NCBI RefSeq assembly: GCF_001006005.1
Contig: NZ_CP011254.1
Location: forward strand, 3,162,001 to 3,226,000
Direction of reading: 5' to 3'
Origin: Serratia fonticola
GTDB taxonomy: Bacteria; Pseudomonadota; Gammaproteobacteria; Enterobacterales; Enterobacteriaceae
DNA: 64,000 bases
A model generated the notes under the pieces. That model searched no databases. It worked only from the letters and a program-made list of their open reading frames with translations, and was not told the origin of the DNA. This document shows positions 38,308-47,106 of this stretch, piece by piece. Each line of letters starts with the position of its first letter. The first letter of the stretch is position 1. Made by a program: the position numbers and the translations under genes.

Positions 38308-41300
38308 GTCAACGCGTCGTCAGTGGTTGAAAGGCGGGCTCGCTTTGGGTGGGCTGGCCGTGTTTGGTGCCAGCTACAGCGAAATGGTGCAAAAGGTGTT
38401 TACCGGCCTGCGTGACGGCAGCAGTGGAAAACTGACGCTGGACCGGATCAGCGCCAATGCGTTACCGCCAGAAGGCCGCCAACATCCCGAAGGCTGGCAG
38501 GCCAATCCGCAGCAGGCCGTTTCCATGACGCAATGTTTTGGCTGCTGGACGTTGTGCGGCCTGCGGGTGCGGGTCGATCGGGACAGCAATCAGATACTGC
38601 GCGTAGCGGGTAACCCTTATCATCCGCTATCGCACGATCACCATTTTCCCTATCGTTTGCCAGTGAGTGATGCACTCAACCGGCTAGGCGGTGATGCCGG
38701 TTTGGAACAGCGCTCAACCGCCTGCGCTCGCGGTGCAACCCTGCTGGAAGGGCTGACCAGCCCGTACCGGGTGCTGGAACCGATGAAGCGGGTTGGGCCG
38801 CGCGGTGGCGGGCAGTGGCAGCGCATCAGTTTTGAACAACTGATCAAGGAAGTGGTTGAAGGTGGCGATCTGTTTGGTGAAGGGCCAGTGGAGGGATTAC
38901 GGGCCATCCGCGATCTGCAAACGCCACTCGATCCGGCACAGCCAACGCTTGGGCCGAAGGCTAACCAACTGCTGGTCACCAACGCAGGTGATGAGGGGCG
39001 GGATACCTTTATCAAACGTTTTGCGCAAAACGCCTTTGGCACGCGCAACTTCGGCCATCACGGCGCTTACTGTGGTCTAGCCTACCGGGCAGGTTCCGGA
39101 GCGCTGATGGGCGATCTGGACAAAAACGCTCATGTGAAACCCGACTGGGATCATCTGCGCTTTGCACTGTTTCTGGGGACGTCACCTGCACAGTCCGGTA
39201 ACCCGTTCAAACGGCAGGGGCGTCAGTTAGCCAATGCCCGCTTGCGCGATGAGTTCCGCTACGTGGTGGTGGCCCCGGCATTGCCGTTAACCACCACGCT
39301 GGCCAACGATCACAACCGCTGGGTGCCGGTATTGCCGGGGACGGACTCCGCGCTGGCGATGGGCATGATCCGCTGGATTATCGACCAGGAGCGTTATAAC
39401 GCCGATTATCTGGCGTTACCTGGCGAGGCGGCCATGCAGGCGGCCGGTGAAAAAAGTTGGTCGAATGCCACCCATCTGGTGGTGATCGATGACGATCATC
39501 CCCTGTGCGGCCAGTTCCTGCGTAAGTCACATCTGGTAGGTGGGGCTGGTGGTGATGAGGAAAGCCCTGCCTTAGTGTGGGACGCACAGCGAGACGAACC
39601 ACAGCCCGCCACTGAGGCCATGCGTGGGCAACTGCTGGTTGAGCAGCAGGTTCAACTGGCCGATGGCTCACAGGTGCGAGTGCGATCCAGCTTCCGTTGT
39701 CTGCAACTGGCGGCGCAACGCTTTACGCTGGCCGAATACAGCGCGCAGTGTGGCGTTAGCGCTGAAACCATTGCGGCGTTGGCCAAGGAGTTTACTTCCT
39801 ACCAGCGGCAGGCGGCAGTGATCTCCCATGGCGGCATGATGAGTGGCAACGGTTTCTACAGCAGTTGGGCGGTGATGATGCTCAATGCGCTGATCGGTAA
39901 CCTTAATCTCAAGGGGGGCGTCTCGGTGGGCGGCGGCAAGTTCAAGGAGTTTGCCGAAGGGCCACGTTATAACCTCGCGACCTTCCCTGAGATGGTGAAG
40001 CCGAAAGGATTGGTGCTGTCGCGCAGTAAGCAGGCGTACGAAAAGTCAGACGAATATCGCCGCAAGGTAGAACAAGGCGTCAATCCTTATCCGGCGCGGG
40101 GGCCGTGGTATCCCTTTGTGGCTGGCCAGTTTACCGAGCAGTTGGCTCCGGCGCTGATGGGATACCCTTATCCGCTGAAAGCCTGGATCAATCATATGGG
40201 CAACCCGCTCTATGGTGTAGCTGGGTTGCGCGACGTGGTGGAGAGCAGGCTGAAGGATCCGCAGCATCTGCCGCTGTTTATTTCCGTCGACGCCTTTATT
40301 AACGAAACCAGCGCGTTGGCGGACTATATCGTGCCGGATACGCATAACTTTGAAAGCTGGGGATTTACCTCCCCTTGGTCTGGCGTAATGGTCAAGGCTA
40401 GTACCGCCCGTTGGCCAGTGGTGCCTGCGCGTACAGCCAAGACGGCGGATGGGCAGCCGATCGCGCTGGAGAGCTTTGTTATTGCGCTCTCGAAGGCCAT
40501 GGGGTTGCCGGGCTTTGGCGACGGGGCGTTGCAGGATGCGCAAGGAAACCCTTGCGGGCTGCATTGTGCCGAAGATTACTACCTGCGCGCAGCGGCCAAC
40601 GTGGCGTTTGCCGGTGAGCCAGTGCCTGAGGCGACGGAGAGCGAGCTGCGTCTGACCGGCGTCGATCGTCTGCAACCGGCGCTGAATCAGGTATTAAAAC
40701 CGGATGAGCGGCTGCGGGTGGGCTATATGCTGGCGCGTGGTGGCCGTTTCGCGCCTCATGAGCAAGCATGGCAAGGGGAGGCGACCGGCCCACAGTGGAA
40801 ACAGGGGCTGAATATCTGGAATGAAGAGGTGGCACGCCACCGCCATGCCATGACCGGGGAGCGTTATAGCGGCTGCCCAACCTATTATCCACCGCGTTTT
40901 GCCGACGGTTCCGACGTGGCGCAGCACTACCCGAGCGAGGCGTGGCCGTTCCGGCTGATGTCGTTCAAGTCGCACCTGATGAGCAGCTCAACTGCTCCTA
41001 TCGAGCGTTTGCGGGCCGTGAAGGCGGTTAATCTGGTCGCGCTCAACCCGCTAGATGCCGAGCGCTATGGGCTACAACATGGCGACCGAGTCAGGTTGCA
41101 GACGCCGGGCGGCAGCGTGGAAGCGCAGATCAGCTTGCTCGACGGCGTCATGCCGGGCGTGATTGCCATTGAACACGGTTATGGGCATCGTGAAATGGGG
41201 GCTCGGGTTCATTCGCTGGATGGGCAGGCTTTGGCAGCGGATCCACGCATCGCCGCAGGGATCAACCTCAACGATCTGGGGCTGGCCGATCCGACTCGCG

Positions 41301-41383
41301 AAGTCGGCAATAGCTGGCTGGACTGGGTTAGCGGGGCGGCGGTACGGCAGGGATTACCGGCGAAGCTGCAGCGCTTGGGATAG
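38300..41383 (+). CDS. ttrA: Tetrathionate reductase catalytic subunit TtrA
   Basis: The 1027-residue molybdopterin oxidoreductase has a twin-arginine signal (STRRQWLKGGLALGGLAVFG) for Tat export with TtrB. The [4Fe-4S] motif CFGCWTLCGLRVRVD is near 75. Later MoPterin blocks include VISHGGMMSGNGFYSSW near 515 and INETSALADYIVPDTHNFE near 670. The C-terminal dinucleotide-binding barrel contains LNPLDAERYGLQHGDRVRLQ. It reduces tetrathionate to thiosulfate as an anaerobic respiratory acceptor, and members can also reduce trithionate. The length fits the Salmonella enzyme. Confidence 0.95.
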   Translation: MAKSTRRQWLKGGLALGGLAVFGASYSEMVQKVFTGLRDGSSGKLTLDRISANALPPEGRQHPEGWQANPQQAVSMTQCFGCWTLCGLRVRVDRDSNQILRVAGNPYHPLSHDHHFPYRLPVSDALNRLGGDAGLEQRSTACARGATLLEGLTSPYRVLEPMKRVGPRGGGQWQRISFEQLIKEVVEGGDLFGEGPVEGLRAIRDLQTPLDPAQPTLGPKANQLLVTNAGDEGRDTFIKRFAQNAFGTRNFGHHGAYCGLAYRAGSGALMGDLDKNAHVKPDWDHLRFALFLGTSPAQSGNPFKRQGRQLANARLRDEFRYVVVAPALPLTTTLANDHNRWVPVLPGTDSALAMGMIRWIIDQERYNADYLALPGEAAMQAAGEKSWSNATHLVVIDDDHPLCGQFLRKSHLVGGAGGDEESPALVWDAQRDEPQPATEAMRGQLLVEQQVQLADGSQVRVRSSFRCLQLAAQRFTLAEYSAQCGVSAETIAALAKEFTSYQRQAAVISHGGMMSGNGFYSSWAVMMLNALIGNLNLKGGVSVGGGKFKEFAEGPRYNLATFPEMVKPKGLVLSRSKQAYEKSDEYRRKVEQGVNPYPARGPWYPFVAGQFTEQLAPALMGYPYPLKAWINHMGNPLYGVAGLRDVVESRLKDPQHLPLFISVDAFINETSALADYIVPDTHNFESWGFTSPWSGVMVKASTARWPVVPARTAKTADGQPIALESFVIALSKAMGLPGFGDGALQDAQGNPCGLHCAEDYYLRAAANVAFAGEPVPEATESELRLTGVDRLQPALNQVLKPDERLRVGYMLARGGRFAPHEQAWQGEATGPQWKQGLNIWNEEVARHRHAMTGERYSGCPTYYPPRFADGSDVAQHYPSEAWPFRLMSFKSHLMSSSTAPIERLRAVKAVNLVALNPLDAERYGLQHGDRVRLQTPGGSVEAQISLLDGVMPGVIAIEHGYGHREMGARVHSLDGQALAADPRIAAGINLNDLGLADPTREVGNSWLDWVSGAAVRQGLPAKLQRLG

Positions 41384-41400
41384 CTGAGATACTTTAAAAC

Positions 41401-41420
41401 GGGCGCAGCATGCGGCGCCC
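41401..41420. repeat. Dispersed G+C palindrome after ttrA
   Basis: GGGCGCAGCATGCGGCGCCC is the 6095 palindrome with one change. It lies 18 bases after the ttrA stop and probably ends the ttrBCA transcript. Confidence 0.5.
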
Positions 41421-41468
41421 CAAGGTGGAATATGTGCGATCTCAAGTGACTGGTTTGTCAGCAATCTG

Positions 41469-41498
41469 ATGCCCCACCCTGACACCGGGGTGGGGCAT
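41469..41498. terminator. Hairpin after yajI
   Basis: ATGCCCCACCC and GGGTGGGGCAT form a perfect 11-bp stem with an 8-nt loop, immediately downstream of yajI and opposite ttrA. There is no T-run, so termination is inferred only from place. Confidence 0.5.
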
Positions 41499-41506
41499 TC
41501 AGCGCA

Positions 41507-42049
41507 TCAACGTTGAGCTATGGGCTCTACGCTATGCACACGGATATAGCCCAGTTGCGATGGCGTTACGCCACTCAGGCGCAGTTCAAAGATTTGCTCG
41601 GTTTTTGGCAGCAGCGAGCTGGCGCTCTGAATTTGCTGCGACTGTGCTTGCGCGGTCAGTGGCATACCGGTTGCGGCATCCAGCTGGCCCCACTCCAACG
41701 TAGCGGTAAAGCCTGGCAGATATTGGCCTGAGAGTGTGCGCACATACAGTATTGCCTGGCTGCCGTTGGCTTCGCTCTTCACATAGTTGAGCGACAGGCT
41801 AAGCTCACCCACGCTGCTTTGTAATTTGGCGGCATTATTGGCGGCTGGCAACAGGTAGACGCCGCTGGTTGAGCTTTGGTTAAGCCGATTTTGGCGCTCC
41901 AGGGCGGTAGCCTGCTCGGTCAACTCCCCCAGCACCTGTTTCAGCTCAACCACCTGGTTGGTGAGTTTCGGCACTTCGCGGTTCTGTGCGCAACCGGCCA
42001 GCAGGATCATGGCGGTGAGCAGACAAACCTGACGATAACGGATTGTCAT
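41507..42049 (-). CDS. yajI: DUF3251 lipoprotein YajI
   Basis: The 180-residue lipoprotein has the lipobox LAGC with the lipidated Cys at residue 20 ([15 protein letters not shown]). A Leu/Glu-rich helical stretch ([18 protein letters not shown]) follows, then a beta-rich DUF3251 domain with [17 protein letters not shown]. Length and position before nrdR match E. coli yajI. I started at MTIRYRQVC with GAGG upstream; the frame extends 24 residues further. Function is unknown. After processing it should sit in the outer membrane, since residue 2 after the Cys is Ala rather than Asp. Confidence 0.85.
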   Translation of the reverse strand: MTIRYRQVCLLTAMILLAGCAQNREVPKLTNQVVELKQVLGELTEQATALERQNRLNQSSTSGVYLLPAANNAAKLQSSVGELSLSLNYVKSEANGSQAILYVRTLSGQYLPGFTATLEWGQLDAATGMPLTAQAQSQQIQSASSLLPKTEQIFELRLSGVTPSQLGYIRVHSVEPIAQR

Positions 42050-42245
42050 AACGGCAATTTCCTCTTCAATAACACTGGCTCCCAGCTTAGCCCGATCGCT
42101 GGCCAAAGTCATGTCTACCACTAAGTATGGCTGCTTTATTGCGCAATCGTGGAAGCAATTCGCAACAAATGCCCGGCGGTCTTTGTTGTGGCGGGAGTTC
42201 GGGGTAAACTGTGCTCAACTATGTAAACGCTTATCAGGACGAGTT

Positions 42246-42695
42246 ATGCATTGCCCTTTCTGCGCTGCCGTTGATACCAAAGTGATTGATTCCCGCCTGG
42301 TGGGTGATGGATCGCAGGTGCGCCGTCGTCGCCAATGTCTGGTCTGTAATGAACGTTTTACCACTTTTGAAGTGGCCGAGCTGGTGATGCCACGGGTGAT
42401 CAAAAGTGATGAAGTTCGCGAACCGTTCAACGAAGATAAACTGCGCCGTGGCATGCTGAAAGCGCTGGAAAAGCGCCCGGTCAGCTCCGACGACGTAGAA
42501 AACGCCATCAACCACATCAAATCCCAGCTGCGCGCCACCGGCGAGCGTGAAGTGCCCACCAAAATGGTCGGCAACCTGGTGATGGATGCGTTGAAGAAGC
42601 TGGATAAGGTCGCATATATCCGCTTCGCTTCGGTATATCGCAGTTTTGAAGACATTCGCGAATTCGGCGAAGAGATCGCCAAACTGCAGGATTAA
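42246..42695 (+). CDS. nrdR: Transcriptional repressor NrdR
   Basis: The 149-residue regulator has an N-terminal zinc ribbon ([18 protein letters not shown] and [12 protein letters not shown]) and a C-terminal ATP-cone ([19 protein letters not shown]). It senses ATP/dATP and represses ribonucleotide reductase operons at NrdR boxes. The ATG at 42246 gives the E. coli length exactly. ribD follows 10 bp later, as in E. coli. Confidence 0.98.
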   Translation: MHCPFCAAVDTKVIDSRLVGDGSQVRRRRQCLVCNERFTTFEVAELVMPRVIKSDEVREPFNEDKLRRGMLKALEKRPVSSDDVENAINHIKSQLRATGEREVPTKMVGNLVMDALKKLDKVAYIRFASVYRSFEDIREFGEEIAKLQD

Positions 42696-42705
42696 CGGGA
42701 TCCGC

Positions 42706-43812
42706 ATGCAAAACGACGAATTCTATATGGCGCGCGCCTTTGAGCTGGCGCGTCTGGGGCGTTTCACCACCACGCCGAACCCGAATGTGGGCTGCGTGAT
42801 CGTGCGCGATGGCAGCATCGTGGGTGAAGGTTTCCATTTGCGGGCCGGTGAGCCTCATGCAGAAGTGCACGCTTTGCGCATGGCGGGGGAAAAGGCGCGG
42901 GGGGCCACGGCCTATGTCACGCTGGAACCTTGTAGCCACCATGGTCGCACGCCACCTTGTGCAGATGCTTTGATCGCAGCGGGAGTCAGCCGCGTGGTCG
43001 CTGCCATGCAAGATCCCAACCCGCAGGTTGCCGGGCGTGGGCTATACAAGCTGCAACAGGCGGGCATTGAAGTGCGCCACGGCGTAATGCTGGCAGAGGC
43101 TGAAGCGGTCAATCTGGGGTTCCTCAAGCGTATGCGCACCGGGTTTCCCTATGTACAGCTCAAGCTGGGCGCTTCACTGGATGGCCGTACGGCGATGGCC
43201 TCTGGGGAAAGCCAATGGATCACCTCACCGCAGGCCCGCCGGGATGTACAGGAGTTGCGGGCGGCCAGTTCGGCGATCCTCAGCACCAGCGCGACCGTGT
43301 TGGCCGACGATCCCGCGCTGACGGTGCGCTGGGATGAGCTGAGCAGTGAAACCCAGCAGATTTACCCGCGTGACAACCTACGTCAGCCGCTGCGGATTAT
43401 TCTAGACAGCCAGAACCGGGTTACGCCGCAGCACCGAGTCGTGCAGCAACCGGGGATGATCTGGTTGGCTCGCCAGCAGCCAGACGATCGGGTTTGGCCA
43501 GCAGGTGTGGAGCAATTATCTTACCCACTGCACGGCGGCGGTATTGATCTGGTGGTAATGATGATGCAACTGGCCAAGCGCCAGGTGAACAGCATCTGGG
43601 TCGAGGCGGGCGCGCAGCTTGCCGGTGCGCTGCTGCAGGCCGGGCTGGTGGATGAGCTCATTGTGTACATCGCGCCCAAATTATTGGGTGATAATGCCCG
43701 TGGGCTGTGCCAACTGCCGGGGTTGACGCAGTTGGCCGATGCGCCCGAGTTTGTCTTTAGCGAGGTACGCCAGATTGGCCCCGATCTGCGCCTGCGGTTA
43801 ACTGCCAAATAG
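42706..43812 (+). CDS. ribD: Bifunctional riboflavin biosynthesis protein RibD
   Basis: The 368-residue enzyme has an N-terminal deaminase with zinc residues HAEVHAL and PCSHHGRTPPC (about 50-85). A C-terminal reductase follows from VQLKLGASLDGRTAMASGES (about 148) to the end. It carries out the pyrimidine deaminase and reductase steps of riboflavin synthesis. The ATG at 42706 is chosen by homology (MQNDEFYMARAFELA). It is linked to ribE through a 120-bp gap containing a hairpin. Confidence 0.98.
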   Translation: MQNDEFYMARAFELARLGRFTTTPNPNVGCVIVRDGSIVGEGFHLRAGEPHAEVHALRMAGEKARGATAYVTLEPCSHHGRTPPCADALIAAGVSRVVAAMQDPNPQVAGRGLYKLQQAGIEVRHGVMLAEAEAVNLGFLKRMRTGFPYVQLKLGASLDGRTAMASGESQWITSPQARRDVQELRAASSAILSTSATVLADDPALTVRWDELSSETQQIYPRDNLRQPLRIILDSQNRVTPQHRVVQQPGMIWLARQQPDDRVWPAGVEQLSYPLHGGGIDLVVMMMQLAKRQVNSIWVEAGAQLAGALLQAGLVDELIVYIAPKLLGDNARGLCQLPGLTQLADAPEFVFSEVRQIGPDLRLRLTAK

Positions 43813-43822
43813 AGAATGTAAC

Positions 43823-43876
43823 CTTTGCCTGCCGGTGCAGCCGCGTTTTACAAAAGCGCCGCGCAGGCGGGCAAAG
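43823..43876. other. Long imperfect hairpin between ribD and ribE
   Basis: CTTTGCC and GGCAAAG close a ~54-nt structure with further GCC/GGC and an inner CGTTTT-AC-AAAAGCG pairing. No T-run follows. It does not resemble an FMN riboswitch. A separate promoter-like TATGATAGAAT follows it, so it may be a processing or partial terminator site. Confidence 0.45.
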
Positions 43877-43932
43877 AATATGATAGAATCCGCCCCCCTG
43901 CGGGGTATTGAACCCATTTTTAAGGAAAGCCC

Positions 43933-44403
43933 ATGAAAGTTATCGAAGGTGTTGTTGCAACTCCAAATGCCCGTGTGGCGATCGCAATTGCACGTTTTAA
44001 CAATTTCATCAACGACAGCCTGCTGCAAGGTGCCATTGATGCACTGAAGCGTATCGGCCAGGTTGCTGATGACAACATCACCGTTGTTTGGGTCCCAGGC
44101 GCTTACGAGCTGCCATTAACCGCACGCGTGCTGGCTAACACCGGTAAATATGATGCGGTGATTGCTCTGGGTACGGTGATCCGTGGGGGCACCGCGCACT
44201 TCGAATATGTGGCGGGCGAAGCCAGCTCCGGTCTGGGCCAAGTCTCTATGAATACCGAGATCCCGGTTGCCTTTGGCGTGCTGACCACCGAAAGCATCGA
44301 ACAAGCGATCGAGCGTGCCGGCACCAAAGCGGGCAACAAAGGCGCAGAAGCCGCCCTGACCGCACTTGAAATGATTAATGTAATCAAAGCTATTAAAGCC
44401 TGA
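43933..44403 (+). CDS. ribE: 6,7-dimethyl-8-ribityllumazine synthase
   Basis: The 156-residue protein starts [27 protein letters not shown] and has [27 protein letters not shown] and [11 protein letters not shown], the family blocks. It condenses the RibD pathway product with dihydroxybutanone phosphate to form lumazine and assembles as a 60-mer or smaller oligomer. It is followed 21 bp later by nusB, as in E. coli (also called ribH). Confidence 0.98.
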   Translation: MKVIEGVVATPNARVAIAIARFNNFINDSLLQGAIDALKRIGQVADDNITVVWVPGAYELPLTARVLANTGKYDAVIALGTVIRGGTAHFEYVAGEASSGLGQVSMNTEIPVAFGVLTTESIEQAIERAGTKAGNKGAEAALTALEMINVIKAIKA

Positions 44404-44424
44404 ATTTAGTTTAAGGGGAATTCC

Positions 44425-44841
44425 GTGAAACCTGCTGCTCGTCGTCGCGCTCGTGAGTGCGCTGTTCAAGCGATTTACTCTTGGCAGTTGTCTAAAAATG
44501 ACATTGCCGATGTTGAACACCAGTTCCTGACGGAGCAGGATGTCAAAGATGTTGACGTCGCCTATTTTCGTGAGCTGCTGTCCGGTGTGGCAGTCAACGC
44601 AGGTATGCTGGATGGCCTGATGGCCCCCTTCCTGTCGCGCCAGCTCGAAGAATTGGGCCAGGTGGAAAGAGCCGTACTGCGCATTGCGCTGTTCGAGCTG
44701 AAAATGCGTGAAGACGTCCCTTACAAAGTGGCCATCAACGAAGCGATCGAACTGGCGAAAACCTTCGGCGCGGAAGATAGCCACAAGTTTGTAAATGGCG
44801 TGCTGGATAAAGCAGCCCCCAGCATCCGTAGGAAAAAATAA
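44425..44841 (+). CDS. nusB: Transcription antitermination factor NusB
   Basis: The 138-residue helical RNA-binding protein starts at a GTG after AAGGGGAA ([20 protein letters not shown]). It ends with [20 protein letters not shown], the NusB C-terminal signature. It binds boxA RNA with NusE (S10) and supports rRNA antitermination. A compact hairpin separates it from thiL. Confidence 0.98.
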   Translation: MKPAARRRARECAVQAIYSWQLSKNDIADVEHQFLTEQDVKDVDVAYFRELLSGVAVNAGMLDGLMAPFLSRQLEELGQVERAVLRIALFELKMREDVPYKVAINEAIELAKTFGAEDSHKFVNGVLDKAAPSIRRKK

Positions 44842-44845
44842 AATA

Positions 44846-44867
44846 TAAGGCCGGGAAACCGGCCTTA
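44846..44867 (+). other. Hairpin between nusB and thiL
   Basis: TAAGGCCGG-GAAA-CCGGCCTTA is a perfect 9-bp stem closed by a GNRA-type GAAA tetraloop. It sits five bases after the nusB stop and 19 before thiL. No T-run follows, so it may attenuate or protect the transcript rather than end it. Confidence 0.6.
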
Positions 44868-44886
44868 CTTCTTTGGAAGACGAATT

Positions 44887-45867
44887 ATGGCATGTGGCGA
44901 ATTTGATCTCATTGCCCGCTATTTTGACCGGTTCAAAAGTGTGCGCCGCGACGTACAGCTCGGCATTGGCGATGACTGCGCACTGCTTACAGTGCCGGAA
45001 AAACAGCTTTTAGCCATCAGTACCGATACCCTGGTTTCGGGTATTCACTTCCTGGCGGATATCGATCCCGCCGATCTCGGCTATAAAGCCCTGGCGGTTA
45101 ATCTGAGCGACCTGGCAGCAATGGGCGCCGATCCCGCGTGGCTTTCGCTGGCATTGACGTTGCCGGAAGTGAACGAAGAGTGGCTCAAGGCATTCAGCGA
45201 TAGCCTGTTCGAACAGATGAATTACTACGGCATGCAGCTGATTGGCGGCGACACCACCCGTGGCCCGCTGAGCATGACGTTGACGATCCACGGCCATATC
45301 CCGGTCGGGCGGGCGCTAACCCGCAGCGGTGCACGTATTGGCGATTGGATTTACGTGACCGGTACGCTGGGTGACAGCGCCGCCGGGCTGGCAATCCTGC
45401 AGGATCGTTTGCAAGTGAGCGATCGGGCTGCTCAAGAATATCTGTTGGCTCGCCATCTGCGCCCGCATCCGCGTGTGCTGCAAGGCCAGGCGCTGCGTGA
45501 TTTGGCCAGCTCGGCGATCGATATCTCCGACGGTCTGATTTCAGATCTGAGACACGTGCTGAACGCCTCTGAGTGCGGTGCCCGTATCGAGCTGGATGAG
45601 TTGCCGCTGTCGCAGACGCTGACCAGCAATACCGATGAAGATCAGGCGTTGCGCTGGGCGCTGACCGGCGGTGAAGATTATGAACTGTGCTTCACCGTGC
45701 CAGAGATCAATCGGGGTGCGCTGGAAGTGGCATTAAGCCATTTAGGTGCGGATTACACCTGTATTGGCCAGATCGGCCCGCAGTCTGAAGGGATGAAGTT
45801 CTACCGCGATCAGCAAGAGGTTGAACTGCCTTGGAGTGGTTACGATCACTTCGGGAGCGCTCAATAG
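44887..45867 (+). CDS. thiL: Thiamine-monophosphate kinase ThiL
   Basis: The 326-residue ATP-dependent kinase starts [15 protein letters not shown] and contains [10 protein letters not shown] near 27, [11 protein letters not shown] near 45, [13 protein letters not shown] near 75 and [10 protein letters not shown] near 120, the Mg-ATP binding blocks. It converts thiamine phosphate to the diphosphate. In E. coli the pgpA gene follows directly and overlaps; here no pgpA is present and a terminator follows within 100 bp. Confidence 0.98.
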   Translation: MACGEFDLIARYFDRFKSVRRDVQLGIGDDCALLTVPEKQLLAISTDTLVSGIHFLADIDPADLGYKALAVNLSDLAAMGADPAWLSLALTLPEVNEEWLKAFSDSLFEQMNYYGMQLIGGDTTRGPLSMTLTIHGHIPVGRALTRSGARIGDWIYVTGTLGDSAAGLAILQDRLQVSDRAAQEYLLARHLRPHPRVLQGQALRDLASSAIDISDGLISDLRHVLNASECGARIELDELPLSQTLTSNTDEDQALRWALTGGEDYELCFTVPEINRGALEVALSHLGADYTCIGQIGPQSEGMKFYRDQQEVELPWSGYDHFGSAQ

Positions 45868-45960
45868 TTATTAGTATTGCGGTATGAGTCTCTTTGGTCT
45901 CATACTGAGACTGTTAGTAAGAGATGGCTCTACTCCGGCCAGAGCTATTGGCCGAAACGT

Positions 45961-45989
45961 AAAAACCCGACCTCACCAGTCGGGTTTTT
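45961..45989. terminator. Bidirectional terminator between thiL and yajO
   Basis: AAAAACCCGAC-ctcacca-GTCGGGTTTTT is a perfect 11-bp stem with A- and T-runs on each side, serving both convergent genes. An additional 7-bp inverted repeat GTATGAG-N10-CTCATAC lies upstream at 45882-45905. Confidence 0.93.
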
Positions 45990-46013
45990 GCATTTTGGAG
46001 TACGCCTCAGTTG

Positions 46014-46988
46014 CTATTCAAAGCCGACCACATGATGCGGCACATATGCCGTTTCTAGCTCTGCAATCTCTTGCGATGTTAGTTCCAGATCAACGGCGGC
46101 TAAGGCATCGACCAAGTGTTCGCTGCGTGAGGCACCAATAATCGGCGCGGTAACCACTGGTTTACTCAATAGCCATGCCAGGGCGATTTGCGCTCGCGAA
46201 ACGCCGCGCTCTTCAGCAATAGTGGCTACGCGCTCGGCAATCAGGGCATCAACCCCTTCGGTAGCGTCATACAAGGTTTTGCCATATAGGTCGCTGACCA
46301 GACGCGCTGTAGTTTCGCCCCAAGGGCGTGTCAGTCTGCCACGAGCCAGCGGGCTCCAGGGAAGTACGGCAATCCCTTCGGCGGCGCATAGCGGGTGCAT
46401 TTCGCGCTCTTCTTCCCGTTGGATCAGGTTGTACTGATCCTGCATGCTGACAAAGCGTGTCCAGCCGTGCAAATCGGCGGTATACAGCGCCTTGGCAAAC
46501 TGCCAGGCGTACATCGAAGAGGCCCCGATATAGCGTGCCTTACCAGCTTTTACTACGTCATGCAGGGCTTCCAGCGTTTCTTCGATCGGGGTTTCATAGT
46601 CCCAACGGTGGATTTGCAGTAAATCGACGTAGTCGGTACCCAAACGCCGCAGGCTGTCGTCGATCGACTGCATGATCTTGGGGCGTGACAGGCCGCGCTC
46701 CAGGTTGCTCATGGCGTTATAGGCTTTGGTGGCAATCACCACCTCGTCGCGGCGAGCAAAGTCGCGCAGTGCCCGGCCAACGATCTCCTCGCTGCTGCCA
46801 TCGGAATAGTTGTTGGAGGTATCAAAGAAGTTGATGCCCGCATCCAGCGCCTGCTTGATCAACGGGCGGCTGCTTTCCTCCGGCAGCGTCCAGGCGTGGT
46901 TGCCACGTGAGGGCTCGCCATAAGTCATGCAACCCAAACAGATGCGGGAAATGTTGAGATCGGTGTTACCTAGCTTTAGATATTTCAT
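46014..46988 (-). CDS. yajO: Aldo-keto reductase YajO
   Basis: Started at MKYLKLGNTDLNISRICLG, the product has 324 residues, the E. coli length; the frame runs far upstream without support. The AKR catalytic set is visible: D in FFDTSNNY with Y of that motif, K in IATKAY and H in QIHRWDY. The E. coli protein has been linked to making 1-deoxyxylulose 5-phosphate from a pentulose phosphate in cells lacking Dxs. Its place beside dxs is conserved and fits that role. GAGAGG precedes the start. Confidence 0.93.
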   Translation of the reverse strand: MKYLKLGNTDLNISRICLGCMTYGEPSRGNHAWTLPEESSRPLIKQALDAGINFFDTSNNYSDGSSEEIVGRALRDFARRDEVVIATKAYNAMSNLERGLSRPKIMQSIDDSLRRLGTDYVDLLQIHRWDYETPIEETLEALHDVVKAGKARYIGASSMYAWQFAKALYTADLHGWTRFVSMQDQYNLIQREEEREMHPLCAAEGIAVLPWSPLARGRLTRPWGETTARLVSDLYGKTLYDATEGVDALIAERVATIAEERGVSRAQIALAWLLSKPVVTAPIIGASRSEHLVDALAAVDLELTSQEIAELETAYVPHHVVGFE

Positions 46989-47077
46989 GCCTCTCTCCTG
47001 TGTACCGTTCAAAAAATAACTGTAGCGGAAAATGATGCAGAAATGATGGGCGTGGCGTTGAAGAGTGGGATTGATAA

Positions 47078-47097
47078 GGGCGCCCAGTGCGGCGCCC
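47078..47097. repeat. Dispersed G+C palindrome after dxs
   Basis: GGGCGCC-CAGTGC-GGCGCCC has 7-bp perfect arms and lies 10 bases after the dxs stop. It belongs to the same general group as 6095 and 41401, though its centre differs, and probably ends the xseB-ispA-dxs transcript. Confidence 0.45.
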
Positions 47098-47106
47098 CTA
47101 GCTAGG

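Noticed and set aside
43813..43932. FMN riboswitch upstream of ribE
   Set aside because: The conserved RFN sequence blocks are absent; only a simple long hairpin is seen.
45884..46013. Remnant of pgpA after thiL
   Set aside because: The frame starting at 45884 (MSLFGLILRLLVRD) shows none of the PgpA motifs and runs into yajO antisense.
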